A stretch of 26,356 bases of DNA from Conidiobolus incongruus B7586 (GCA_000697335.1 JNEM01016224.1:1-26356), one strand, 5' to 3'; shown: positions 10,505 through 21,223, counted from the first letter of the stretch. The notes: generated by a model from the sequence alone, not told the origin. Program-made: numbers and translations.

Positions 10505-12664
10505 GTGACTGATACTTGTTTAAATCAAATGACAATCAGGAAACAGATCCATTAGGTGGATATTTTAGAATCGTGGACTTCAAATGAAATTAGCATTAAT
10601 TTATCCACTGTTCCTCTTCTAGTCTTCAAAATCGGTCAAAATATTATGCATTGGTTACAGTGTAACAATATCAATTTTCAAAACATATAAGGGTGATCAT
10701 TATATTTTATAATTTGCAAGTTGTAACTATAAATATAAAATGAAAAAAAGTTAATTTTTTAATCTAGGTCAAAACTTGTATACACCCGGCTTTTACAAAC
10801 GAAATATTATAATTTTTCTCAGTTTGGCCAAGTGTAATAAGCCAACAAGTTCTCATCTCATAAAATTAAAAAGAAGTCAACCAAGTTCTAATTTGTTCTA
10901 CTAATATAAATAATGTGTATTTATTAATCACAAATTTTCTGGGAAGGTCAATCTTGGTATGATATCAATTGTTTCTGTCATATTATAATTATTAGATTAA
11001 TTATTAATTTAAAAACTTTCTAACTTTTGTATTATGTAATAATGATATTAATATACTCCAAAATTATTATATTAACATTTTAAGATGTGAAAAATCATAA
11101 TAATACTTTACAAATATACTATAAACTCCGAAAATAATGGTTTTGACGGCTCTTATAGTGGTTTATTTAAACTACTAAATCACCATATGGTTCAACCTTT
11201 TTGATTTCAAAGATGTTAATAAAATATTAATATCAACGCCAACTGTATTTTGGGTTATTAAAATATATAAATATATTTCGAAAAATTATTAATATATAAT
11301 TCAATATTCAAAAAAAATTAATATATAAAATATCCACCAAAAATATACAATAATGAGGAATTTTGTTTTAGTAAGAGAACATTTGTAGATATTTAACGAT
11401 TTTGTATGGCTATTAACGTGATGTTATTTGCCCAGTTTTGGGAGGAATATCCGGGTACTTATAAACATATCCATTTTAGAAAGAGTTGGATAAATTGCAA
11501 ATTATTTTGCAAAGACGAGATGAGAGCATAAATAAATACCTTATTTGGTAAGTGAGCTACCGATTTTTAAACTATTGTTTTTTGAAAAATATTATTATTA
11601 TATGAGAAAAAATTATATATATGTTTAATATCAATTTTTTACAAATTGTCAAAAGTCTAAATAGTCATTTTATCATTGAAATTAGACGTTTATTTCAAAA
11701 TTAGATCCTATATTAAATTACCAGTTAATGTTTGATATAGATTTCAATTGTTTGGTTTTTATAAACAATAATTTGATCACATGAAATTGAAAAATCTTCT
11801 CAGTATTTTATTAGGTTAAATTTAAAGTTGTATTTTGCTTAATATAAAAATCATATTAAAAAACTTTATCACAATGCTCATAATTCAACTTGAAATGAAT
11901 TAGAATAAAAATGATATAATTATATATTGATTACCTCATATTTCCAAAAATCCTAATATCTACTAATAATCTGATAAAAATATTACATTTTCAAAATGAT
12001 GGCAAGTATCTCATAAGTTGACCTATTTAAAATCTGAAAACAAATTTTAATCTAAGTTTAACTTGTCACAATTTAAGTAATAGCATAGTTTTTAGTTAAA
12101 AATGGCAGAAATATTTATTGCGAAAAATTTAATATATCTTGGTTTTAATGACTACTCATTTTAAATATATTAGCATTCAATTTCAATAATTGAATTTATT
12201 TATGGCTATATATTGAATTTTAGATAGTATATAACTTCAGTTGAAGAATATATTATACTGGATTTCAAAATATCCATCTAATTGATATATTCGCCAAAAT
12301 AAAAGTTATTAAGACAACTTAATCTTATTAAACAAATCAATTTATTTATGTGTTTACGCTCAATTTAAGACAATACAATTTCCCTCGTTTTGTATATTTT
12401 GATAGTTAAAATTATATAATATTTGAAGAATGATAAATATTTATAAATAACTTTTCAGTCCAATCAATTTCATTTAATATTTAAATGAAAATTTGATCCA
12501 ATTGATTTAATAGTGGATTTAACACTTAATAAAATCCATCTATACCGCGTGTATTCAGGGGCCAGTTAATACTAATATTTAAATTGATTTAATTTCATCA
12601 CAAAACCTTAATTTTATATTATTTCAAGTTATTTATTTGAATTTAAAAAAACTAGTGATAAGAA
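10505..12664. other. Intergenic region with one doubtful small reading frame
   Basis: The region is mostly AT-rich. A patch around 11100-11530 is richer in G+C and contains a 41-codon frame (listed separately), perhaps the remains of a gene. Just upstream of the secreted-protein gene, at 12545-12565, is a short G+C-rich patch that includes AGGGG, which resembles a fungal stress-response element. Nothing else is recognisable. Confidence 0.45.
11406..11531 (+). CDS. Doubtful small ORF or gene fragment, 41 residues
   Basis: The frame opens at ATG 11406 (MAINVMLFAQFWEEYPGT) and closes at TAA 11529-11531, followed at once by AATAAATA. It contains two Trp, two Cys and mixed codons, and local G+C is clearly higher than in the surroundings. 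I recognise no family. Forty codons can stay open by chance, so this may be a decayed exon or not coding at all. Confidence 0.22.
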   Translation: MAINVMLFAQFWEEYPGTYKHIHFRKSWINCKLFCKDEMRA

Positions 12665-13198
12665 ATGAATTTTATAAATTTGTTAATATTAATATTTCCA
12701 TTGATAGGTTCACCAGCAATTGATCCAAATTCAATACTTGGATATATCCTCACTCCAATATTAGTACCTCAACAATATTTAAATTCTATGAGATATTCTA
12801 ATTTTTTAGGATATTCTACCTCAATAGAGCAATATCCCAATAAAGTGATGTTAAGTGATATAAATCCTATTCAAGTCCCTCAGCCAGCTGATTACCAATC
12901 TACAGCAATAGTAGAAGTCAACAAGGACATAATCAATCCGAAAGTAGAAAAAGCGGTTACGACTAATATTTCATCTGTAAGTCCAAATTCTTACACTGAA
13001 GAAACTAATAATTTTCAAGTTATTGAAAATGGTACAACAATTCCATATCCCAATATTAATGTAATAGATGATGAAACCAGAGATAATAATGAATCCACTA
13101 ATTACAATGATGACCAAGTCTTTGAAAATAATGTATCAGATAACTCAGCGAAGTATGAGCAATCAAGTTGGAATATACCCAAAAGAACATATTTCTAA
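12665..13198 (+). CDS. Putative secreted acidic Asn-rich protein, orphan
   Basis: The 177-residue product has a clear signal peptide: MNFINLLILIFPLIG is hydrophobic, with likely cleavage after Ala18 in GSPA. The mature part has no Cys and appears disordered. Residues 19-75 are rich in Tyr, Pro and Ile. Residues 100-165 are rich in Asn, Asp, Glu, Ser and Thr, with four N-glycosylation sequons (Asn101, Asn122, Asn142, Asn156). A dibasic KR lies four residues from the end (IPKRTYF), a possible Kex2-type site. Codon use is AT-rich, unlike the Ser/Gly family genes, which suggests low expression. The stop runs straight into AATAAA. I do not recognise a family. The gene stands alone between long spacers, and its function is unknown. 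Confidence 0.68.
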   Translation: MNFINLLILIFPLIGSPAIDPNSILGYILTPILVPQQYLNSMRYSNFLGYSTSIEQYPNKVMLSDINPIQVPQPADYQSTAIVEVNKDIINPKVEKAVTTNISSVSPNSYTEETNNFQVIENGTTIPYPNINVIDDETRDNNESTNYNDDQVFENNVSDNSAKYEQSSWNIPKRTYF

Positions 13199-14479
13199 AT
13201 AAATCATATCAAATTATTAATATTTATAAATTTTATAATTCAATAAATAAATCTATTTAAAAAATTGAATACATATGTTATATAATATAAATTGATTATT
13301 TTTTCCCTTAATTATTCATTAAAATAAATATCTTTGATAATTATTTTAGTATAAGTAGAGTTAATATTAAGATTAATTAATTTAATAAATTATCAATCAT
13401 TTGATTTGTTGTAATATATAATAAGTTATTTGGAATAAAGATGAGTGATAGTAAATTAATTAAATAGTTGATTCAGTGAATGTTATAATCTCTCAAATAG
13501 TATTGCCTTAGCTATCCAATCGAGATCAACTCTTAATTTTGAAATCCAACAAATTTAAATAAAAAAAGTTCAGAATAGTCAATTAAATTTTGAATAGATT
13601 ATTTTTTATATAAAATATTTAGAATATGATATTTTATGTGCTTATTAATAAAATTACTTTATATGAAAATAATTAATACTAAAATACATATATATATGGG
13701 TTTATTGATATTATTATTGTATAGATATTTTAGAAATCTAATATTTATCAATCGATTCATATAGAATATATTAGGTTTTAATCCTTATAAAGAATTGAAA
13801 TTGTTTGCTAAGCCTGATATTTAACTAAATATGATATTGGATAATATTAGGCCAATGCTAGACAATTATTCCAACTTTATTATAAGTTGTTAAATACATT
13901 ATTTAAAATAAATTTGCTCTGAGCATCATCTTTCAAATTTGAATTGATGTAATGATTATTAAAGAAAAAATTGATCAAATCGGTGATAATTGAGGTAAAA
14001 AATAGCTTGATATATGAAAAGTGATTAAAAACATAAAACTTTTTAGTTAATTAGAGTTAATATATATTAGGTATAGTCTTTTCTATTTATTATAAGAATC
14101 AACTTTGCAAATTAGCATCACCATCACAGATTTTTGGGCCTAAAAAAGGAAATCGAAAAACATTAGCCAATAGGAATTGTTAAATTGAAATATAAACTAT
14201 GGGTATAGGTAAAATTCTAACATATTCTTAATAACTATTTTCTTAATATAGTAAATATCTATTAAAAAATATTTTTTGATTAATTTCATATTCCTAATAT
14301 AGTAAATCAATTGCCCTCCAAACCGTAACATGAGAGAAAGAAAAATTTTTGGTGGTGATGCAATACTAAATCGATTTAAATTATTTTATAAAATAATTAT
14401 GAAATAATGAAACAATTGACATCATTATCACCTTGAACATTTCCATTTATTTTTCACCCCAACTAAATACTGTTATTCC
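13199..14479. other. AT-rich intergenic region, no gene seen
   Basis: Only AT-rich spacer is visible, with no open frame of coding character. From about 14100 the G+C rises slightly on approaching the old family relic (copy 2), which may be the remains of its promoter. Confidence 0.5.
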
Positions 14480-14985
14480 AGTGATCAATTTTGCAGCTAT
14501 GATTGTCTCACATATGCACGAAATCGCACACTAGTGGTAATATTACTTAGTTTAGTAATTCTTCTGGGTCTGTTTTCATAACAGATTCCGAGTCTACAAT
14601 GGAAATAAAAACAATTTTGGTTAAGAAATTAACCATTCAAACTCTTTGGTGACCAAATATGTAAATCAAGGATACTTAAAGTCAATAAATGAATCACGAA
14701 TTCAAAGCAGCTCAATTATCAACATTCTAGTTGATTTTACTCAAGTATCATAGAGCCCCACTATCTTTGCACAATCGAATACAGTTGGAGATTGAGGAAA
14801 ATTTCTCTAACTTTGCAGTTACTAGTAATAGCGCTGAAAGTGAATTAGCTACTGAAAATAATTCTGGATAGTCATTGAAACATAATCGAATACATTCTTG
14901 TACAACATCTATTAATATAAATTCTGGAAACTCGGTATCATCTTTAATTTTCTTTAGCCTATTAATACCTGTTATTGAGTTGGTT
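14480..14985 (+). pseudogene. Ser/Gly/Thr-rich secreted protein family, copy 2 (old relic)
   Basis: The relic is too decayed to show an open frame, but several blocks align in order with the intact genes. AATTCTTCTGGGTCT then ACAGATTCCGAGTCTACA match the SSGSTSTTDSEVHT region. AACAATTTTGGTTAAGAAAT matches NFGQEI. CAATCGAATACAGTTGGAG then TTTCTCTAAC match SGQSSTVGGSVTNFSN. AATTCTGG near 14920 matches the end. Divergence is far greater than for copy 1, so this is the oldest copy here. The ends are approximate; the signal-peptide region is not confidently recognisable. Confidence 0.75.
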
Positions 14986-15849
14986 TTAATATATTATATA
15001 ATTTAATTTAATTTATAAATATATAAATTTTAATTTATACAAATATTAATTTTTAAAATAAATGAATTTTAATAAGAAATATTTTTTTGAATATTTAATA
15101 ATATATTAATATTATAATTAATGTATATTTTATTTTATAAAGTCAAAATTATGAGATTATTTATTAACATATGTTAAATTTAATATAATGTAAACTATAA
15201 AAAAACTTGTAAATATTAGTTAATCTTTAATATCTTAAAATATTTCAGTATGCTGAATGATTTATGTGAATCATCTACTTTTAAATCTTGATAAAAATGC
15301 AAATTTCTTATATTAACCTAATGGATTATCTATTTTTAAAGATCTATTAATAATTCGATATGATTAACTTTTTATAATTTGGATGTATTAATATTGATTT
15401 ATTTATATATAGAATATTTTAAATTTTTTGTTAAATTTGATAACTATAGGAAATAATAAATTTAAGACTCTTATATTTGGATAATTTTTAATATTATATC
15501 TTAAAGTATTATAATTTAATTCAAATTGACTATTTTGATTTTTTATGACTATTTTATTAAAATTAATTATATTAAGAAAAAAGCATTCTATTTTATCAAA
15601 TACATCACCAAAAATATTCTCAATAATTTCAAATAGTTGAGGAAAATATTATTGATTTAAAAAATGATAAATTGTTAATTCCATAAATTTCAAACCTATT
15701 ATTAGGTATATATATAGAATATATAAAAAAATATATAAAATCCAATAAAATTCTTAATATATATTTATTTATAATTACTTTTTCTGCAAATTATTTTTAT
15801 TTATTAATTTAAAGTTTAATTTATTCATATTTAAATAAATACTTATCAT
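14986..15849. other. AT-rich spacer, no gene seen
   Basis: This is A/T spacer between the old family relic and the mariner cluster. No open frame or RNA gene is seen, and I could not align it with the transposon relics. Confidence 0.5.
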
Positions 15850-16290
15850 CAAAAGTCATTTATTTTAATATCATTAAAACTCAACCATATACTCTCTAAA
15901 TTAAATTAGATTTATGAATAATTTATAAAAATAATATTTTATCTAAAGTTATCATTTATTGTTATATTTATAATTTTAAACCTAGAAAGGATATTATTTA
16001 ATATTTAAAAAAAAATTAAGATTAATTTTTGTTGCTATTAATCTATTTATTAATAATATGAAAAATAATTTAAAATAATCTTTTTTATTTAATTAAATAA
16101 TTATCAAATTAACTAAATATTAATTATAAAACAATATTATAAATATCAAATCTTAAACTTAGTTTGATTAATAAAAGTACTAAATATATACCTTATAATA
16201 TATAAAAATTTAAAAAGAAATTAAAAAAGGTATAATTAAATAAAGTTTATTAAGCTATATTTATAATTAAAGATTATTATATTATTAATT
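15850..16290 (+). mobile_element. Mariner relic B (5' part only)
   Basis: It aligns with the start of relics A and C: a segment around 15855-16010 (shared text includes AAGGATATTATTTAA) and again around 16190-16290, which corresponds to the WVPH...LL region of the transposase. Similarity stops near 16290 and nothing matching the catalytic half follows, so this copy is truncated. Confidence 0.5.
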
Positions 16291-16499
16291 TAAAAATTAA
16301 AAAATAGAATATTTTAATTTCTGATCTTTCCAATATATTATATATTATGAAAGATTATTTATATATAAAATATATAGCAAAGTAAATATTTTCAAACAAT
16401 ATATATATATTTGGTTTTGATTATTTTTATATTAAAATATTTTGAATTTAAAATTTATAATTAAATTTAATTATATTTAAACTAAATAATAATTATCAA

Positions 16500-17605
16500 T
16501 AAGCTTTTATTTTTATATCTTTAAAACTTAACCATAAACACTTTAAATTTATTTAAATATATAAATAACTTATAGAGATAGTGCTTTATCTAAAACTATT
16601 ATATATCATTATATTTGTGATTTTAAAACTATAAAGGATATTATTTAAAATTTATCAAAATTTAAAAAACTAATTTCTATTATCACTCTTTCACTTACTA
16701 ATTAATAAATATATTAAAAAATATCATTTTATTTTAGTTAAAATATTATTAATGTAATTTAATATTATATATATATATATAATATGTATATTTAAATTTG
16801 AATTTAAAATAATTAATAAAAATATAAAATAGATATTATATAATTTAATAAAAACCTAAAAAAAAATTAAAATAGTTAAAACTAAATTAAACTTATTAAG
16901 ATATAACTAAACATAAAGGTTTTTAAAATGAATACTTATAATTAATAAATTTTAGATTTTTTTACATAATTCTTTATTTAAAAATATAATAAAAAATTTG
17001 GTTAAATTAAATTAATCACCTTTATAAATTCCAATAAATAATTATTTTAACAATAAATGAATGTTAATTATTATAATAAATTATAGTGATATATAGTTCT
17101 CTTATTTAATACCTTACGGAAAATCAATTAATAGCAAATTATATATTAATATTTTAAATAAAATATCTTTTGAATAATTTTCTCAATATATATTAAGAAT
17201 ACCTATTATTTTACATAATAATTATAAAATATATAAAGGTATAACTATGAAAGATTTTTATATAAAAAATTAGAGAGAGTTATCACATTTAATATATTCA
17301 CCTGATTATAACCTATATGATTATATTTGTTTTAGATAATTAAAAAATTAGCTTATAAAAAAATTCTTATAAATAAATTAAATTGGTTTATAAAATATTA
17401 AATTTCAGTCTTTAATAAAAGAACTATTTTTTGGGTATTAAAAGCTTACCAAAAGTATAGAAAAAGGTTATTAATAATAAATGAGAGTATTAACTTTATA
17501 TATTATTTATCAATCTATTTGTTTAATTTTAATTTTAAAATTATACCATTATTTAATTTATATATTAATATTTTATTATAATATATTAAGCTTAAATTTT
17601 TTGGT
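16500..17605 (+). mobile_element. Mariner relic C (best preserved transposase)
   Basis: This is the most readable mariner copy. At 17103-17144 it reads YLIPYGKSINSKLY, matching the mariner ELLP-G-TIN--LY block. At 17211 it reads LHNNYKIYK, matching LHDNARPH, with the second catalytic Asp changed to Asn. In the same frame, 17283-17324 reads SHLIYSPDYNLYDY, matching HPPYSPDLAPSDY and keeping the third Asp. The spacing between these two residues is 33, close to the 34 that defines mariner (DD34D). At 17434-17490 it reads GIKSLPKV then KKVINN and EY, the family C-terminus, with TAG in place of the conserved Trp codon. Several stops and at least one frameshift make it dead. The start and end are set by similarity with relic A; terminal repeats were not found. 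Confidence 0.8.
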
Positions 17606-17689
17606 ATAAAACTGAATTAATTAATAAAACAGAATTTAAATTACAACATCCTTTTTAATATAATATATTAAATAATTATTTTATTTATA

Positions 17690-18200
17690 AACAAAAATTA
17701 GTAGTCTTAAAAATTATAATGATATATAGTGGTTTTGACATTTAAAGATAAATTAATTAATAAAAGTTATATATTTTTAAAAACCAAAATCTTTAATTGA
17801 ACATTTTTATTAAAAATTAAAAATTTAAAATTTAAAATAACTAATATCAATAATATTAAGTAATAAAATATCTATTATATAAAATTAAAAAAAATACTAT
17901 ATTCAGTATATTGACTAGATTATACCATATATAATTATAATTACTTTAAGTAATTACAAAATATAACTATAAAAACAAAATTCATAGATATAAATAAATT
18001 TATTAAAAAATTTTATTTTTAAATAAAAAAAACTCTTTTTAGGTGTTAAAAGTATGTCAAAAGTATGGCAAAGAATTAATTATATTACAAGAAAGTATTG
18101 ACTTAATATTATATATTCATTATTATTATTTTATATTATGAACTATATTAAAATTAAATTTTAATATTATATCATTACTTCTGTAGTAATATATAATAAA
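17690..18200 (+). mobile_element. Mariner relic D (3' part only)
   Basis: It follows relic C in the same direction. It starts in the middle of the transposase (NYNDI, as NYSDI in relic C), then reads LDYTIYNY for the third catalytic block. At 18042-18068 it reads GVKSMSKVW, keeping the Trp that relic C has lost. The 3' tail (around 18160-18190) matches relic A. It differs from relic C at many sites, so it is an independent old insertion or the remnant of a tandem pair. Confidence 0.65.
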
Positions 18201-18542
18201 GTTGTTCTTTTGTCATTTTTCAATAGGTAAATTGATACATTATATATAATAATTTGCAAATCTATCTTCAAATGATATGTATATTCATATTAATAATATA
18301 GATTATAGAAATCGATTGGTATATCATTAATTCAATGATGTTCATTAAAGGGTTCCGAAAAATTTATAAGTTGATTATAGGTAAAGCTAGAAGCTTATAT
18401 GACAATTATCAAGTATCTTAACAGAGATTTAGGTAAATAGATAAATTTTGATATTGGAAAATTGAAAAATTGGATTATTTTATAAAACTATAAATGGATG
18501 TTCTAAATTGAAGTGGGAAAAATTAAATAGAGTTTTAATAAA

Positions 18543-19139
18543 TTAATAATATGGGGTGTAGGTAGTAGCAGGCTTGTACCAACTCGAACCACCAGAGTAT
18601 GATGCAGAATTACCAGCATTGGTGGTGGTGGTACTACCACCAGTAGAGACCTGATTGTTGGTGTATGAAGTACCTGATACTCCTTGGGTAGTAAATCCAC
18701 CAATAACATTGCTTCCAGAAGCTGCTGAGTTGGAGAAATTAGTGACTGATCCTCCAACTGTCGATGATTGGCCAGAGCTACTAGGTCCATATGAGCCATA
18801 GGCATCGTAAGATGGGGTATTAGTAGATGAACTATATTGAGTTTGAGATCCTCCAATAGTGTTAGAGGTAGCAGCTTGGGTATTATAGTTAGTACCTACA
18901 GATCCATAGTTGGTGATTTCTTGGCCGAAATTGCTAGCAGTTCCAGTGTGGACTTCGGAGTCAGTAGTGGAAGTAGATCCTGAAGAGTAACCAGATTGAG
19001 CAGTTTGACCCCATTGAGCAGCACCATGAACAGGAGTAGTGACCACAACAGGGTTATAAGTGATAGGAGCAACAGCGTAAGATTGAGGAGCAGCAGAGAT
19101 GGAAGCGATGATGATGGAGAGAATGGCGAGTAGTTGCAT
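18543..19139 (-). CDS. Secreted Ser/Gly/Thr/Tyr-rich protein, family copy 3 (intact)
   Basis: The 198-residue product has a signal peptide (MQLLAILSIIIASISA, cleavage before APQS). The mature chain has no Cys and is rich in Ser, Thr, Gly, Asn, Gln and Tyr. Ser/Gly runs alternate with NFGQEITNYGSVGTNYN and NVIGGFTTQGVSGTSYTNNQ-type blocks that loosely repeat a TN-G-GG pattern, ending TTYTPYY. No domain is recognised. A structural, adhesive or cell-surface role is a guess from composition. Codons favour C- and T-ending optimal forms (ATC, TCC, GCT), suggesting high expression. The protein is identical to copy 4 at 20627-21223, with a single synonymous base difference near the 3' end. The two genes diverge from a 1487-base spacer. 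A TATA box lies 82 bases upstream. Confidence 0.9.
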   Translation of the reverse strand: MQLLAILSIIIASISAAPQSYAVAPITYNPVVVTTPVHGAAQWGQTAQSGYSSGSTSTTDSEVHTGTASNFGQEITNYGSVGTNYNTQAATSNTIGGSQTQYSSSTNTPSYDAYGSYGPSSSGQSSTVGGSVTNFSNSAASGSNVIGGFTTQGVSGTSYTNNQVSTGGSTTTTNAGNSASYSGGSSWYKPATTYTPYY

Positions 19140-19159
19140 TTTGTCGAAATTATTAAATT
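18543..19159. repeat. Left arm of a near-perfect inverted repeat
   Basis: This arm pairs with 20607-21223. Two mismatches are visible over about 617 bases: one in the coding part and one in the 5' leader. Similarity stops at the stop codon on one side and about 20 bases before the ATG on the other. Confidence 0.9.
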
Positions 19160-19213
19160 ATGATGTAAAATAATTTAGAGTTATTATGCTCATTTGAAGA
19201 TACTTTGATATAA

Positions 19214-19221
19214 TTTTTATA
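19214..19221 (-). promoter_or_regulatory. TATA box of family copy 3
   Basis: TATAAAAA on the minus strand begins 82 bases before the ATG at 19139, nearly the same spacing as in copy 4 (79) and copy 5 (86). Confidence 0.5.
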
Positions 19222-20504
19222 GTAAAATTCATTTCGATATTTTGTATAATATGAATTTAGCCCTTAACACAATTTGGCAAATAATAACTAACTCAAATCT
19301 GCAAACTGTTATTTGATGAAATAAACCGATTTATCCGAAATCAATGTTACTATCTTAATCTAAATGAAAAGATTTTGAATTGAGTTTTAGGTATCAATAA
19401 CATTGCAAATAAATATTTCTTTGTTCGGATTATTGAACCATGAGTATTTATCAATTTAGATTCAACTGAATCGTTTATTAAAAGTTAATCAGCTTATCCA
19501 AGTCAATCAAAAATACTTATTTTTCAACAACTAACCAAATATATATAATTCCAAATCATATATATTGTTTAACCTAACTTTTTTATTCGTGTGTACAAAT
19601 TAAGTAACAATATGTATTTATTTAATCAAATCCTTGGCATACATAAAAATTTTATATACCAAATTTTACTTGGAAGTATTTAAATATAATATTCTTCAAA
19701 ATGATATATTGTGATAGCTTTATAATTGTAATATATATTGGAAATCAATTAATACTAAGTAGGTTAATCTATTTAATATGGCATATATACTATACTAAAA
19801 TATCATTAAACCAACGTATAAGGCTTTGGATAATAAAACTCAGTTCTAAAGCCATATTTCAATTAAACATTTCCACTAAATGGGTTATTTCATTCAAAAT
19901 ATTTCAACATATTTGTTTTATATAAATTGTATAAACCTTCTTTTTATAATATTTTTATATAAAATATATCCTAAGAATTATATATATGAAAATATTTTGA
20001 CCAATTTATACGCAATTAATTTTTCAATTTGACTTAATAATCTCAAGTTTAAAATAAAAATATAAATTCAATATATTCATTTTATTAATTTTGAAAAATT
20101 TAAGTTGATTAATGTTAATTATTATAAATTCAAAAATCTTTAGTCTAATGATAAAAACAATATCTATATAATAATATGACTTTGATGTAATATTCAAATA
20201 CTAATAGATATCACCAATCACTAATAAATTATACAAGAATTACCTTAAAGATTTTTATCATTAATCTAAATAATCAATATATAATCTAGGTTCTGATTAA
20301 GGATAAATTTCACTCAATATTGCCAATATTTGGTTCAACTGTTATTTGTTACACCTTATTTTAAAAATAAATATTAACTTGAAACAATGGTGTATTTCAA
20401 CAGATTTAATCGAATTCATATCAGTTATTGCTAATTAATGGAAATGAATAAGATTATGAGATGGAAATAAAAAACTGGTTTTCATAATATTAGGAGTAAA
20501 TGAT

Positions 20505-20513
20505 AATTCTTGA
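20505..20513 (+). promoter_or_regulatory. AATTCTTGA motif upstream of family copy 4
   Basis: The same nine bases occur upstream of copy 1 (6939) and copy 5 (25743), where they extend to AATTCTTGAA. TTCTTGAA has the TTC-two bases-GAA form of a heat-shock factor half-site pair. Here the last base is G instead of A. Confidence 0.35.
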
Positions 20514-20547
20514 GGAAGGAGACAAAAATAAATTCAAAGGTAAATAG

Positions 20548-20555
20548 TATAAAAG
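20548..20555 (+). promoter_or_regulatory. TATA box of family copy 4
   Basis: TATAAAAG begins 79 bases before the ATG at 20627. Confidence 0.6.
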
Positions 20556-20606
20556 TGGTGATTTGAGATCATGTATTAATCATTAGTTTAATTTATTTAA
20601 TATTCT

Positions 20607-21223
20607 AATTTAATATTTTCGACAAAATGCAACTACTCGCCATTCTCTCCATCATCATCGCTTCCATCTCTGCTGCTCCTCAATCTTACGCTGTTGCTCC
20701 TATCACTTATAACCCTGTTGTGGTCACTACTCCTGTTCATGGTGCTGCTCAATGGGGTCAAACTGCTCAATCTGGTTACTCTTCAGGATCTACTTCCACT
20801 ACTGACTCCGAAGTCCACACTGGAACTGCTAGCAATTTCGGCCAAGAAATCACCAACTATGGATCTGTAGGTACTAACTATAATACCCAAGCTGCTACCT
20901 CTAACACTATTGGAGGATCTCAAACTCAATATAGTTCATCTACTAATACCCCATCTTACGATGCCTATGGCTCATATGGACCTAGTAGCTCTGGCCAATC
21001 ATCGACAGTTGGAGGATCAGTCACTAATTTCTCCAACTCAGCAGCTTCTGGAAGCAATGTTATTGGTGGATTTACTACCCAAGGAGTATCAGGTACTTCA
21101 TACACCAACAATCAGGTCTCTACTGGTGGTAGTACCACCACCACCAATGCTGGTAATTCTGCATCATACTCTGGTGGTTCGAGTTGGTACAAGCCTGCTA
21201 CTACCTACACTCCATATTATTAA
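20607..21223. repeat. Right arm of the near-perfect inverted repeat
   Basis: It is the partner of 18543-19159. It includes the leader AATTTAATATTTTCGACAAA and the whole coding region of copy 4. The sequences after the two stop codons are unrelated. Confidence 0.9.
20627..21223 (+). CDS. Secreted Ser/Gly/Thr/Tyr-rich protein, family copy 4 (intact)
   Basis: It encodes exactly the same 198 residues as the minus-strand gene at 18543-19139: a signal peptide to Ala16, then a Cys-free chain rich in Ser, Gly, Thr, Asn and Tyr ending YTPYY. The leader before the ATG (TTTCGACAAA) is shared by all recognisable 5' ends of the family. The gene is far richer in G+C than its flanks and uses strongly biased codons, as expected of an abundant product. 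The function is unknown; composition suggests a structural or adhesive extracellular material. The near absence of synonymous change relative to its twin indicates recent duplication or conversion, not just selection on the protein. Confidence 0.9.
   Translation: MQLLAILSIIIASISAAPQSYAVAPITYNPVVVTTPVHGAAQWGQTAQSGYSSGSTSTTDSEVHTGTASNFGQEITNYGSVGTNYNTQAATSNTIGGSQTQYSSSTNTPSYDAYGSYGPSSSGQSSTVGGSVTNFSNSAASGSNVIGGFTTQGVSGTSYTNNQVSTGGSTTTTNAGNSASYSGGSSWYKPATTYTPYY

Larger units (their letters stand above)
19140..20626. promoter_or_regulatory. Divergent promoter region between the twin genes
   Basis: The 1487-base AT-rich spacer carries the promoters of both intact family genes. TATAAAAA (minus strand, 19221-19214) serves copy 3. 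TATAAAAG (20548-20555) serves copy 4, with AATTCTTGA at 20505-20513 upstream of it. Outside the last 20 bases or so before each ATG the two promoters are not clearly alike. A 74-codon AT-rich frame at 19701-19925 is probably chance. Confidence 0.6.

Noticed and set aside
18503-18856. 117-codon shifted frame inside family copy 3, and its partner at 20910-21275
   Set aside because: They are shadows of the real coding frame, kept open by low-complexity Ser/Thr/Gly codons; their similarity follows from the DNA identity of the twins.
19701-19925. 74-codon frame in the spacer between the twin genes
   Set aside because: AT-rich composition, no signal peptide or domain, and no promoter signal of its own.
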